Below, one piece after another: positions 34,161 through 45,889 of a stretch of DNA of 64,000 nt. The stretch is from Echria macrotheca (lineage: Eukaryota > Ascomycota > Sordariomycetes > Sordariales > Schizotheciaceae), in contig MU839832.1 of the NCBI GenBank assembly GCA_030411725.1, positions 1,488,001-1,552,000 of the forward strand, given 5' to 3'. Each line of letters begins with the position of its first letter. The stretch's first letter is position 1. The position numbers were made by a program, and so were the translations under genes. The notes below the pieces were generated by a model. That model ran no database searches and was not told the origin of the DNA. It saw only the letters and a list, made by a program, of their open reading frames with translations.

Positions 34161-36039
34161 TATAACCGTAATAAGCTTAGCCCTAGTAAATATAAATAAG
34201 TTAAAGTAATTATTTAATAGCTTTATTATTCCTATATAATTTGGTTTTTTTTTAAGTGTATTAAATAAAATAAACGTATTATAAAGTAAACGTTTAGTTT
34301 AAAAAATTGGATTGAAGTAGTTGCTTAGTTTAAAAATTATAAAATAGTTTTAATAAAATTATTAATATTAAAGCTAATTTAAAGCGCTTTTAAAAGGAAG
34401 CTAATGCGAAATATCAGAAGTTTAAGGAATATTAGGCTACTAAATAATATATAAAAATCCGAAAAGTAATTTACCTTACCTTATTATACAATAATAAGGA
34501 CGATTTCATATTTAAAGCTATTAATTTTAATTTATATAAATAAACCTAAGTTATTTTACGTAAGTAAAAAGCTAATATTAAGTTTATTAGTTTAAATATA
34601 AAGGTAGTAAAAATCGTAAATTTTACCGATTAATTGTACTATATTTTTGATAAAATTAAGATTTTGGAAAATAATTAGTTTATATAAGTAAAAATTTAAA
34701 TTTTAAAGGATAATTAGCGTATATGAATAAATATTGTAAATAAAATACTTAAGCGTATTAACGATAATTTTATTACCTTCAAAGCTATTTAAGCTATAAA
34801 TAATAATAAGGTCACTAAGTTAAATTATATAATATAAAGTTTCTTTATAACCGTATAAATAAACGTAGTTAACCTAAGGGTATAAATCCTTACGGAATAA
34901 GCTTAAGTATTAATACTTGATAATTTTAGTTATATTATCAATTAAATTTACGTTTTTAAAAATATATATTATATTACTGAAGTAAACGAATTATTTTCTA
35001 TTTATACTTAGTATTAATAGGGAAATATTAGCTATAATACTAAAATTAAGTAGTATAAATAAGGTTACTAACTAATTATATATCCTAATACTTATTAAAT
35101 ATAGCCTTTTTAAAGGAGCTTAAATCTATCTATTACTATTTAATTTATCGGACTTTACTTTAGGTTTATTTATATAAATAGATAAATAACTTAAGGATAA
35201 CTACGCGTTTTAAGTAAAACTAATACCTAACTAATAATAAAACGCCTTTATAAATATTAAAAAATTGAAGGATATTAAAAAACTAAATAAAATAAATAAA
35301 TAAAATAATAGCGAAATAAATAAAAAAGTATCTAACGGTAAATAATGTAAATTAAGTTTAAATTAGGAAGCCGAAAAATATATAATTTAAATATACGGTT
35401 CATAGAAAACGATCGGGTTAATTATTATTCTGCGGGGGCATTACGGGGCTATAACCCGGTAGGGCCATACCTTACAAGGGTACGTACGTATAAACCTATA
35501 AAGTTAAGTAGGGTTATAAAACCCTACCATTTAGGATCTTATCCTAAAATAATTCTTCCAGTTAATTTATCGAGTTTAAAAAATCTAGTTACGTTTCTTT
35601 TGCATTACATTACCTTACCTTACTTTTACATGCTTATACGTACAAGCTTATTAAAAACGCTATAACGGGAAATATACCCGCGGTAAAAGGGGGGTATATA
35701 GTTATTATAAGCCCTTATAAACCCAAACTAAAACTATAAAATAGGCAGGTTTTCAGCGCCTACTTGCTAAATAATTAAGGAAAATAATTATAAAAATTCT
35801 AAGTCCCTTATTAATAGTTATATTACTAATACTACACCTACAGCTTAACGTTTTTATACGTTAAATAATATTTAAACAGGCACTATTATACTATTTCTGG
35901 GTTATATTACGCGGGCGCTATTTTTATAGGGTAATATTAAACAACCTTCTAACCTTTATTATTTAAACTATAATTAATAATTTCAAAGTATTTTAAGCTT
36001 TAATATATCTAAATATTAAGGATTATTAAATAAATAGCC
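34161..36039. other. RIP-degraded repeat DNA, unassigned
   Basis: AT-rich, with a GC-richer patch at 35400-35720. The block near 35740-35790 resembles 25855-25905 (GGCAGG, TCGGCGC/TCAGCGC, AATTAAGGAA), showing another repeat. No gene. Confidence 0.4.
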
Positions 36040-37110
36040 TACTATTTAGCCTTTTAAGGCTAAAAACTCTATCCGTATTTTACCGTATTATAATATAAGT
36101 ATATATTCTGAAAATAGTTGAAAAATAAAATATACTAGTATAAATAGTAATATAAGCTTAGCTTAAGCGTATCCCTTTTTTTTAACTTATATTACCTAAA
36201 TTTCAGCTACTACATATAAAGATACTTTTACGTATTAAGCTTCTTAATCCCTAATACTTATCTTACCTTTACGAGTTTTACTAATTAAATTCCTATTCCG
36301 TTAAATACCAATTACCTTTAACGTAATTATTTTTAGCTAATAATACTTAAGGGTTTTATTACTTTTAATATTAATATAATATTTCCTATATAGTTTTAAC
36401 TTATTCTTTTAAATAATTATTTCTTTTATATCTTTATTATATTTGAACCTAAAGGGTAGCTTTTAAGTTATAATATCCGTAAATTCTTTAATAAACTATT
36501 TTACCCTTTTTAACTCCCAAGGTAAATTCCTCTTAGGTTGGGGTAATCTTTTACAGGATTATATACCCTTTTTTTCGGAAGATTCGTTTAGGTATTTTCC
36601 CGTTTTAGTAAGGTATTTACTACGTTTTATAATTTATTAAACCGTTATATGAGTTTTTATATCGTTATTATTTAAGGTTAATCCTATAGCATTCCTAGCT
36701 AATATATTAACTATTTAGTCTTTTTCCTCTGCGTTATAAATAATTATAATTTTGTAACGTTTTAGGTCGCTAGTAGGTATTTTTTATTTTTATAATTCTA
36801 AGCGTTTATTAATATTATATCGTTATTAATGGAACTTACTATAATTACATCCTTAGTAATAACGCCTTTATCGATTTTATTATTAGTTTTATTATTAGGT
36901 AGGGGCTTTTACTTAAATTATTTTTGATTAAGCTTCCAATATTTTTGCGTAAAGTACCCTTTAATACTATAATTATAGCATTTTATTTATAATTTATCGA
37001 ATTTCTTCTTACCGTTTTATTTTACTTATACTACCCTCATATTTATTAGTTTAATATATATACCGTAAGCCGAAGTATAAAACTATAGCTTTTTTTTATT
37101 ATTAGGCTTA
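36040..37110 (-). mobile_element. Ty3/gypsy gag relic (minus strand)
   Basis: Homologous in the same orientation to 60540-61570 of the full-length element. At about 36935-36983 the minus strand reads KCYNYSIKGYFTQKY, a CCHC zinc knuckle with Cys and His positions changed to Tyr by transitions. It has no recognisable LTR of its own on the correct strand, so it is truncated or nested. Confidence 0.6.
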
Positions 37111-37224
37111 GCCCTAAAGTTATAATAATACCTTTTCTCCTTTATACATTACTTATAAATACAGTTATTAATAACAATAACTTTATTAATAAGTTTATTT
37201 AATATAATAATTGTAGCCCAACTT

Positions 37225-37421
37225 TACAAATAGTTTTCTTTACTACGATAGTAACGGTAATAACACTGCTTTGCATTATTTGTACTAAGGTATCTTTTGA
37301 CTGCTTGCGATTTGTGTGATCGTCGCTCTTACCTATCGCTTGCATACTTTGTTCATACCTCTTACCTTTGTAACCTCGGTCAAAAACCCCTTCCAGGGTT
37401 AGGGTTATACAGGTCGTTACA
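37225..37421 (+). repeat. LTR fragment, little RIP damage
   Basis: About 200 bp matching the terminal half of the LTRs at 26066 and (inverted) 46776 and 55609, ending GGTTATACAGGTCGTTACA at 37421. It keeps CpG and GC words that are T/A in the other copies. Confidence 0.6.
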
Positions 37422-38001
37422 ATTACTCGCTACCTGAATTTAACGGATTAATAAGTATATTACGCCATTATAACTAGTATTAGCGTTATGCTTAGGTATT
37501 ACGTAGCTAATTGGGTTCCTAACGTTTTTTTTGCCGTTATTAGTATTATATACGAAACTATTAATATACTTTGTAAATTAAAAAGGTTTTTATTCTTTAA
37601 GGAGTTTTAAAAACTTATCCTAATTTTTAATACTTATAGCCCGCGTATAATTTAGGCTATAATAAAGTTAGTTAATATACGTAGGGTTTTTTAGCCCTTT
37701 TACTAACCTTTATTTATATATAAGGTAATAGCGAGTTGATTTTACGCTTAAATAAGCTAGTTTTTCGCCCTAAGATTAGGATTAGTGGATTTAAAGTAAT
37801 AAGATTTAAATTAATAGTTTTCGTTTTAACTATAAGTACGTTTTAGTTTTTTTTGTAAAGATTTTTAGGAATTTATATATTTATATATAAAAGTCTATAG
37901 GTAAATGTTTAAGATTTGTTTTACTGGTTTTAATAAAGGTATTAGCTTGCTTTAGGATAAGTTTTAGGGTAAAATTAACTTACTATTTTATTAAAGGTAT
38001 A

Positions 38002-39861
38002 ACGTTAATTACAAGTGAGTGGTAATTCCAAGCGAGTGGCAACTTTTATTAACAAACCTAACCCCTTATATAACATTTTAAATTTCTCTACTATATAGCA
38101 TGCCAATTGTACGAAACGAAGTATAAATTATTTTTACCCTCTAAACTATAAATCGCAATAATAAATTTAAGCCTGAGGTAGCTGTAAAGGCCTATTTGGT
38201 GCTATATAATATATTAAAGCGGCGGCGTAATGATATTCTTCCTTAAACGAAAATCATCGCTAATTTCCGGAATCTAACCACCTTTAAAGAAAAGTTTATC
38301 GTATAAAGGGTTTTTAATTTATATAAGCAAGGATTTTCGCTAAAATACGATATAATGTAAAATATAATTAATTTACTACGTATAATACGTTATACGTTAT
38401 ATATTAAAAAATATTAAGCTATAAACTTCGTATAATAATAATTAAAGCTTTAAATGCGTTAAATGTATTTGTATAATTATAAAAAAGCTTAATATAATAA
38501 CTTGAAAATAATTAGTAAGTAGTTTAACCTTGTTTATAATATAATCGCGAAGTATAGGGTTGTAAAGTTGAATGTTTAAAACTTTAACGAAATTAGGTTT
38601 ATAATACGCTAAATTATACTAACCCTTATTATTACTTCGTTTAAAAGCCGTAAAAGGGTTAAAAAAATCCAACTTAATAATTAGAAATAAGTTATATCGA
38701 TTATAACTATACAATTAAATAGTAAAATAATCCCTTTATATCTAATAGTTATAGGTAAAACCTACCTTAAAAGCTAATATCGTAATGGTTTTTTTTTACC
38801 TAAATAAACTATTAATCTTTTTAAAACTAATTAGATAAATAACGAGATTAACCTTTAATAAATTAAATACTTTAATTAGTATTTTTATTTTCGTATAATA
38901 AGTAAAAAACGACTTTTAATTTTTAATAGATATAAAAGTTATTACTTGGCTAAATTTAAAAATTATTATAAAGAAAATAATATTATTATATTTTATATAT
39001 TTATGTATTTATTTTATTAATTTTAACTACTTAATATAAAATATTTTAACGTATTAAAGTAATTGTACGGTAAGAAAATCGAAAAGTTAATATATAATTA
39101 TATTTACTATATTACTAAACTTAATTTTGTTTTTGCTTTTTATAATGTATTTTAGGAAATATTTACTTTAAAAGTTGTATAAAAAGATTTTTAAGGGGTA
39201 GGTTTTATTTTATTTAACTTGGAAAAGGTAATTTTTAGCTTAAATATTAAGTTTCGTATGTTAATACTTTTTTTTAAAATTAAGGCTTTATATAATATTT
39301 AAGTTTTTTAAACGCTGTATAATGTAATTAAGGTTTTACTTTAGTTAATATATATTAAGAATTGTATTATTAAGTACTAAAGTAATTTATTAACCCTAAT
39401 TTTTAAGGCTTTTAACTAAATTATAAAGGGTATAATAAAGATTATATATAAAATGGTATTAATAAAAAATCGTATACGATAATTTAAAGAGGTAAATATA
39501 ACCTTAAGTAAATGTAAAAGGGTTAAAAAAGTTGGATTTGGGTAGGAAAAGTATTAATTATAAAGGATATAATTGATATTTTAGTTAAAAGAGATACGTA
39601 CGCGTTAGTAAAGGAGGAAAAGCGATTAGGGGGTAGTTGTATAAGGGGTAATGCAATAAGTTTATGATATTATAGCAATTACGGTAAAATAAGATATAAC
39701 TTTTGTACGTATTAGGAGGATACGGAAATAGATAAAGAATTGGATTTTAAGTAGTTTTAATAGGTAATTTCCTTCATTGCGTTGGTATTTCGTACGATAG
39801 TTCAAATTAATATAGTAAAGTTGCTACTTGCTTGGAATTGCTACTTACTTATAATTAACGT
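38002..39861 (+). mobile_element. Fot1/pogo-type DNA transposon, complete but inactivated
   Basis: Terminal inverted repeats of about 45 bp (38002-38047 and 39816-39861, ACGTTAATTAC and onward) differ by six transitions only, and TA dinucleotides flank both ends (38000-38001, 39862-39863). The length of 1.86 kb equals that of Fot1. The plus strand reads as a broken transposase. It has an N-terminal CENP-B-like part (FIVxRVFNLYKQGFSLKYD), then the DDE region with the order NFNEIRF, GKTYLKS, LLIFNRYKSYY and ENNIIIL. These correspond to the NxDETGF, GKTHLKSW, LLILDGHESH and KENNIITL blocks of Fot1 transposases. The catalytic Asp codons are changed (D to N) by G-to-A transitions. Many stops are present. 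Confidence 0.85.
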
Positions 39862-40685
39862 TATTTTTCCATCTTCTAAGTAATTTTAACTAAAGAATTT
39901 AACTTATATTTTACAGTAAGATAACGTACTTACGTATACCTTAAAATCGACTTAGGCCTTTATAGCTAAGTAGTTTCCTAGCGTAACAATTGTAGCTTAG
40001 CCCCTTTACCCCCCTAACCTTAACTTAATTAAGTACGCTTAAGTTTGAATAAAGTGCTAAATTAAGCGTAATTACCCAATTCAGCCTACTAGTATCGTTT
40101 TAACGCGGGCGATTACTACTATTTAAAATGTAATTAATTTAAAGTATTTGTAGTAGTTAGTATACTTGATGCTTAATTAACTGTAGGTGGTTTTTCGTAC
40201 GCAGAGCGGGTACACTGGTTATTGATGGTTATAGCGGAATGGCTGGAAGTATTGGGACTTGGAGATACACGATTTTACCCCTGTTTTGCCCCTGTTTTGC
40301 TACTGTTTTAACCCTGTTGCAATGTAACTAATAGTCTGTGTGCTTGATTTGGTGGCTTCGTTGCACTAATACGATTGGCTTCTCCCCCCCTGCCGCGTAC
40401 CACGCTAACAAACCTTCATGGGTTGTACTGTATTGCACTGTTGAGTTGAACCATTCATCGGAGGATGTCTTGTTTGCGTGCCGTATGTCTTCCTCGGTGA
40501 CGACGATAAGAGATGCCGGAGGAGGTTTTGGCTTGGTCTAAGGCCAGGGAGGCGCCCATCGACAGGGCACCAAAGAAGGAAGATCGTGACTATGTAGTTG
40601 AGCAGCCATTTGATCCCCAGCATAGCGAGTAGTAGTATATACATAGCAGAGGAGACCCCCCTTCTACCACGCTGTTCGAATTCTT
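39862..40685. other. Border of AT-rich DNA and 3' flank of the receptor gene
   Basis: AT content falls from about 40180 onward, entering the GC-balanced island. A 67-codon plus ORF at 40338 has no recognisable content and overlaps the presumed 3' UTR. Nothing else seen. Confidence 0.45.
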
Positions 40686-43600
40686 TCATGAGCCTTCCCT
40701 CGACATGACAACTACTGCGGAATCATTCGACTGTGAACTCACACCTGCGGACAGAAGGCTTTCCGCCAGCTGAGCCTTGCACTCTGTGTCTCCGCCCTCA
40801 CTCTTCAGCAGCCGACCAACCATTTCGTACGCTCTGCGATTCCACCACCCAAGTTGCCAGGGCTCGGTCTGATATGCGGCCGTCAACAAGTCCAATGCTG
40901 TCCTCCCCTCCCGGTCACGGATGTGAGTGTTCGCACCGTGCGCCAACAGTGTTTTCACCACGGGACAGTTCCCTTGCATCACTGCAATATGCAGAGCGGT
41001 ATAGCCGCCGGAAGCTGTCGTTGCGTCGATCTCCGCCCCTGCTTCAAGTAGCCACCGAACCGTCGTCGCAGCATCTTTGATAGCGTTGCTTTCGTGCAGC
41101 CAGTTGGTGAGCCATGCGCCGGAAACAGTACCATCGTCTGGTGATGACAGCCAAGCAGCGAGATGAAGCGCTGTTTCCTCCTCCGATGTTCGGGTGTTGA
41201 TTTCGGCGCTTCCATTGCAAACCAGCGACTCTGCTGTCGCGTGTAGTCCGCCCGTGGTGGCATAATGCAAGGCCGCCCGCCCTTTATGATCCAGTTCGTT
41301 GATAGGGTTTGATACGCCATTTTCAACTATGAACCGAACCAGATCTGTGTTCCCGCGACGAGCTGCTGTATTGATGGCCCTGCTGCTCGAATTGTCGCGT
41401 TCATCAAAGATGGCTCCCGAGTTAAACAGGGTGGAAAATACCTTGGTGTCGCCCAATAGTGTTGCGAGGTGGAGGGGCGTAATTGGCTCAGCGATGGTGT
41501 TTGCGGAAATGGAGGAGTATTCCATTAGCAAATTCGTCGACGTGTCGAGAGTGTTGGGGAACTCGCTTAAGTTCCGACTCGGATGTTTCCAGTTGAAGAT
41601 GCGATGTTTCGAGCAATCCACTACAGAATTCATCATGTGGGGGATGATTTCTGCCAACCATGCCACCAGGCTCGCATTTCCGCAGCCGACTGCGAGATGT
41701 AGCAGTGTCTCCTTCGTCTTCTTGTCAACCCACTGCAGATCTCCTCCACCTTCGGCGAGCACTCTTGCTACTCGATAATGTCCAAACTCCGTGGCAACTG
41801 CGAGAGCGGTGTAGCCGTCGGAATCCTCTGCGTTGACTTCCACGCCCTTCTCAGGCTGCAGTAAGCGAGTGGCAGACAGGTGGCACCCCGTCCTAGCCGC
41901 CGGGAAGAGCATGGTTTCCCAAGTTCGTGCGGCAAGCCCAAGTGGGAAGACCTCCTCGATCGGTTGCCCACCTATGCGAGGGGGCGGTGCTGACAGCGAC
42001 ACATCCGCTCCCCTGTCTAGCAAGAAGGCCGCGATCCCGTCGCGTCCTGCGCACAGTGCTAGTAACAATGCCGTTGCGCCCGTCACATCTCTGTCGTCCA
42101 TATTCGCGCCGCTATCCAGGAGTAGGGACACCATTACCTGGTCGGCATGTCCGCTTTCGGCGGCTGTATGCAAGGCCGTCTTCCTATCGAATTTGCCCTT
42201 GGCGCTGATATCAGCCCAGCCCTCGATCAAGGCCTTGCAGGTCTCAACATGGCCACCGACCGCGGCCCACTGTAGCACCGTCCGATCTTCATTCAAGTGC
42301 GAGGAATGGGAAGCAAACGCGAAAAATGACTCATGGCGAGGCATTAACAACTTGTCATGTCCGTGATAGTCTACTACACGGGACCGCACGCCAACATCGG
42401 CCCCCTTGCTGATCAGGGCACTGACGCCTTCGGTGTGGCCGGCGCTGGCGAACCCAATTAGCCACAGGTCTCGTAGCTCGGGCAGGGTGTGCAGATTTGG
42501 ACAAAAGAGCACAAACGCCGTGACGAGTCGGAGTCGATCGTAACCCTTCAGATCCTGGAGCTCCCCCATCGCGTAGTCCAAGAACCTATACCGCCCCGAG
42601 CCGCGATCCCAATTTTTTCCGATGACAGGCTCTAGGATGTTTGTGGCGCTCCTGGTCACGATGACCGGGCCATTTTGGATTTCGGGGAAGCACCAGTATC
42701 TCCAACAGGTGTCAAGTACCTGGATGCTGGCCGCTTCGGTATCGACTCGGTACCTGGTGGGGCAGCTCGCCCCGATTAGGTAGTCTCTTGCGGAGCCATG
42801 GACGAGGGTGACCGAGTCGCCTTCTGGGTCGTACCGGATGAGGTGACTGCGGGCCTTGTAGCCATCCTTGAACTGCTCGATGTAGGCTGCTGGGGGGATT
42901 CCCTGTTTGGACCATCCTTCGTGGGCGAGCACCTGAGCTGTTGCTAGCTCAGTGACGCTCATCGAACGCCTTGCGACAACCATCCACCGAAGGAGAAAAG
43001 CCGCGTCCTCGGCGACATCATCATCAATACCATCGAGGATTCTTTTGTAGATTCCAGGCAGGTCCGAAGGCAGTGAGTCCAGTTTTTTCAAAGCCGCCTT
43101 CGCCGTTGCCGCCGTCAAGAAGTCCTTGAAAATGAGGGCTACCCAGAGGAATGTTCCGTCTGCCTGACTCTCGACTTTGCTCTTGATGGACTGCAACAGT
43201 CCGTCCGGAAAGGACGGCCGCTTCAGCCTCAGTTCAGAGACGCTTTGTTTGATGAAGACCCCGAGGTCGGTCTTGATTTTGGCAGAGTCGACGCGGAGGA
43301 CCCGATGGCCCGCTGTCTGAACCGCCGCCGCCTCGATGTTGTCATCTGGTCGGGTTGTGATGATGAACTTGAGATTTGTGGAGGGTGGGAGACTGGTCAG
43401 CAGACCGACCAAGTCCACACGCGAAGCTCCATCGCACTCGTCAAGCGCATCGATAACTACACGAATGCGCACATCGTCACCGCATTTACCCAGCGAGCCA
43501 ACGAGCATATTCCACACACCATCAAGGTCGGAGATGAGAGACTGGCGCTCGTGGTGATGACGATGATTGCTTGAAATCCAAGAAAAAGCGTCCGGCTGCT

Positions 43601-44143
43601 TTTCCAGCAGCTGGTATAGGACACACCGCAAAATCCCCACCGCGGTGTTTCTCGGGCTGCCGTCGTCCTTGTAGTCGCAGAGATGGTAGATTGTGATTTT
43701 TGAAGGCAGCCGTGCTGAATCTTTCTGGAGGTGACTGACGAGGAAGCATGACAACACCGTTTTGCCAATGCCAGCTGTACCGACGAGCCAGAGAACCTGC
43801 AGGCCCTCGGCACTGTCCCAGCGGATGTATTCCTCCTGTGTGAGGATCCACTCGCAGGTTTCATCAGCTCTCTTTCCACTCCGCCTGGCCGTCTTGGCGA
43901 GATCTGCCGATGCATTGGTCACGAACAGCTGGTCCCGGAACTCATCAAGCAGCTCCGCTTTGATCGCCGTGTCATCTAGGGCGATACATGCAGTGTCAGT
44001 ATCGCTTCATCTGAGCATCTATTAAATATGAACAGAGAGGGTTGATTGAATATACCTCCTCCACGACTTGTATACCTGTCACCCAACTGAACATTCGTTG
44101 CGTTAATGGTGATGTTTTCGTACACATGTCCGCTGCTGCTCAT
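40686..44143 (-). CDS. NACHT-ankyrin NLR-like receptor with N-terminal amyloid (HRAM-like) motif
   Basis: Exons 44143-44056 and 43975-40686 join across an 80 nt intron (donor GTATAT, branch ACTGAC, acceptor CTAG), giving 1125 residues. Residues 7-26 (VYENITINATNVQLGDRYTS) form a short motif like the HET-s-related amyloid motifs at the N-terminus of fungal NLRs. NACHT follows with Walker A GTAGIGKT (95-102) and Walker B VVIDALDECD, then winged-helix-like sequence and a long ankyrin array from about residue 520 to 1070 (for example GHVETCKALIEGWADI, GRAALHYATTGGLHAT). By family knowledge the ankyrins sense a ligand, NACHT oligomerises and the motif templates amyloid folding of an effector. The divergent neighbour carries the matching motif. 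The frame is intact despite RIP-mutated surroundings. It lacks WD40 repeats, unlike NWD2. Confidence 0.85.
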
Positions 44144-44231
44144 AGTGTCCCTGGACCGTTGATGCTGGCGAGAGTTTAGTTTGTTAGGCGATATGAGAAG
44201 AGGCCTGACTGTGTTTACACGGCTCCTGGCA
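44144..44231. promoter_or_regulatory. 88 bp bidirectional promoter/leader between receptor and HeLo genes
   Basis: Only 88 bp separate the divergent start codons of the NACHT-ankyrin gene and the HeLo gene, so both genes must share regulatory sequence or have overlapping 5' leaders. No clear TATA box is visible. Confidence 0.6.
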
Positions 44232-45137
44232 ATGGCTGAAGTATTTGGCATCGTTTCCGGCGCAATCGGAATTGCTTCTGCATTCTCGGCATGCGTCGAG
44301 GTGTTTGGTTATGTCCAAGAAGGTCGTCACTTTGGAAGGGACTACGAGACCAGCCACCTCCGATTGACCCTGTTGCGCCTTCGACTGTCGCGCTGGGGGT
44401 CCGCTGTCGACATTTACAACGATCCGAAGCTTGGTAGACCCTCCGCAGATGACAGCGAAATTGGGGTCGCCAAGGACACACTCTTCCAGATCCTCGTCCT
44501 TTTCGAGGACAGCAAAAGGGTTTCCGACAGGTTCAAGCTGAAGGACGACGATCCCGAGGCAGCTAACAGCGGAAAGAGCTCTTCTCAGCACCCCTTGTCC
44601 AATGCTCCGGGAGGATCCACCACGATTCCTTTACCGTCTCGGGCCGACAACAAGATGAGCGCTGTTGCCACACAGCGCCAAAAACACTCAAACGTCCTCA
44701 AGCTTGCTGCATGGGCAATCCACCACAGCAAAGCACTTTCCCGGTTGCTCGATGATCTGTCCGAGTTGATCGGCTCTCTCGAGCAGCTGTTCCCTCCTCC
44801 ACCTGCGAGGCTGGCGCAGCTCACGGCGGGCGAGCTTGCGGAGGCCGATGGTCAAGAAGAGATACAGGTCCTGACAACCGCCGCTGAGGGAATTGATCCG
44901 GCACTACACGCTGCTGCTGCCCAACTCACCGGCCACCAGTATATGGAAATCGAGGTTGATGCGGGGATAGACGGCTTGGTCATCAACGGAAACACATATA
45001 CTAGTAACGACAACACCGGGGCTGTCTCCGGTCGGACCTCTCATTTGTACCGCGGCATCAGTATCAAAGGTACTAAAGGCTTGACAGTTTTGAACGGTAA
45101 CAAACATGGAGCGGGTCGGCTACGGGCCAGTCGGTAA
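44232..45137 (+). CDS. HET-S-like HeLo-domain protein with C-terminal prion-like amyloid repeats
   Basis: A single 301-residue frame starts at ATG 44232, the start used by HET-S relatives (MAEVFGIVSGAIGIASAF); the open frame extends upstream to 44181 but those residues are not HeLo-like. Residues 1-220 match the HeLo domain closely (GYVQEGRHFGRDYE, LRLRLSRWGSAV, QKHSNVLKLAAWAIHH, and TTAAEGIDPALHAAAAQ). In known relatives this domain is autoinhibited until the C-terminal amyloid forms, then inserts into membranes and kills the cell. The tail (234-301) has two pseudo-repeats: 237-258 (ends VINGNTYTS) and 272-294 (LYRGISIKGTK...VLNGNKHGA). This is the two-repeat layout of HET-s(218-289) with its G-N-x-[YH] ends. 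The partner receptor is the divergent neighbour. Confidence 0.87.
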   Translation: MAEVFGIVSGAIGIASAFSACVEVFGYVQEGRHFGRDYETSHLRLTLLRLRLSRWGSAVDIYNDPKLGRPSADDSEIGVAKDTLFQILVLFEDSKRVSDRFKLKDDDPEAANSGKSSSQHPLSNAPGGSTTIPLPSRADNKMSAVATQRQKHSNVLKLAAWAIHHSKALSRLLDDLSELIGSLEQLFPPPPARLAQLTAGELAEADGQEEIQVLTTAAEGIDPALHAAAAQLTGHQYMEIEVDAGIDGLVINGNTYTSNDNTGAVSGRTSHLYRGISIKGTKGLTVLNGNKHGAGRLRASR

Positions 45138-45889
45138 TTTTCTGACACCCATCTCTGGATCGGGCTCAGTGGAGGTCTCCGAATTTCTTTGTCTTAACAC
45201 CTAGATTCCCAGTCCCACTTCAGACAGTATCGACTTGAAGAATCTGTATTAAACCCTACCTCCAGTTTATCGTCTATCGCCATTAAAACCCGTTTTTTAT
45301 AGTCGTGTGTGGTGGCGGCTGTGGCGGCGAATCCGACCAATCCTTGATTCTGGACCTTTCTAGCCACAACCACCCCTCTCTATCTGACAAATTCAGCTCC
45401 TGGATCAAGCCTTACTTTCTGACAATCACAGCGGTGGTGCAGTGTATCTGACAGTAATTGCTGTCATATCGGACAGTATCGTATAATGTCAGCATAGTAA
45501 AGTACACTTGCAGACTTGAGCTAGTCATTAACTTAGCGAGATTGTCAGCGTTGTTTCAATCAGTGCTGTCGTATGAAGATGTCCTCGGAAGCTATCGTCA
45601 GAAGCAATCATATTCAACGATTATATGAAGCTATTATATAAAGCTATTTTATAAACATTATAAATTTATATTATTGCTGACTGGGAGGAATCCTGTCGCA
45701 GAATGATTTGTGTTAGCAGTTGGAGTATGTCATCTGTGACTCAAGTAGTTTGTAGCAGTGTGACTTTATATCTACACCATGCCGTATATTAAGCAGTTTA
45801 GGTAAAAAATGTTAGCGGTTAAAGCCGCCGAAAAAGGCGACATTTACCGCCAAATTGGAAGGTTGAGACCGCGTTACTAAGACTAATAC
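45138..45889. other. Intergenic region at the right border of the HeLo/NLR island
   Basis: GC-balanced to about 45560, then increasingly AT-rich. Several CTGACA/TGTCAG words occur around 45400-45500. No gene recognised. Confidence 0.45.

Noticed and set aside
40338..40541. Small plus-strand ORF beside the receptor gene.
   Set aside because: No similarity recognised, overlaps the receptor's presumed 3' UTR and has no supporting signals.
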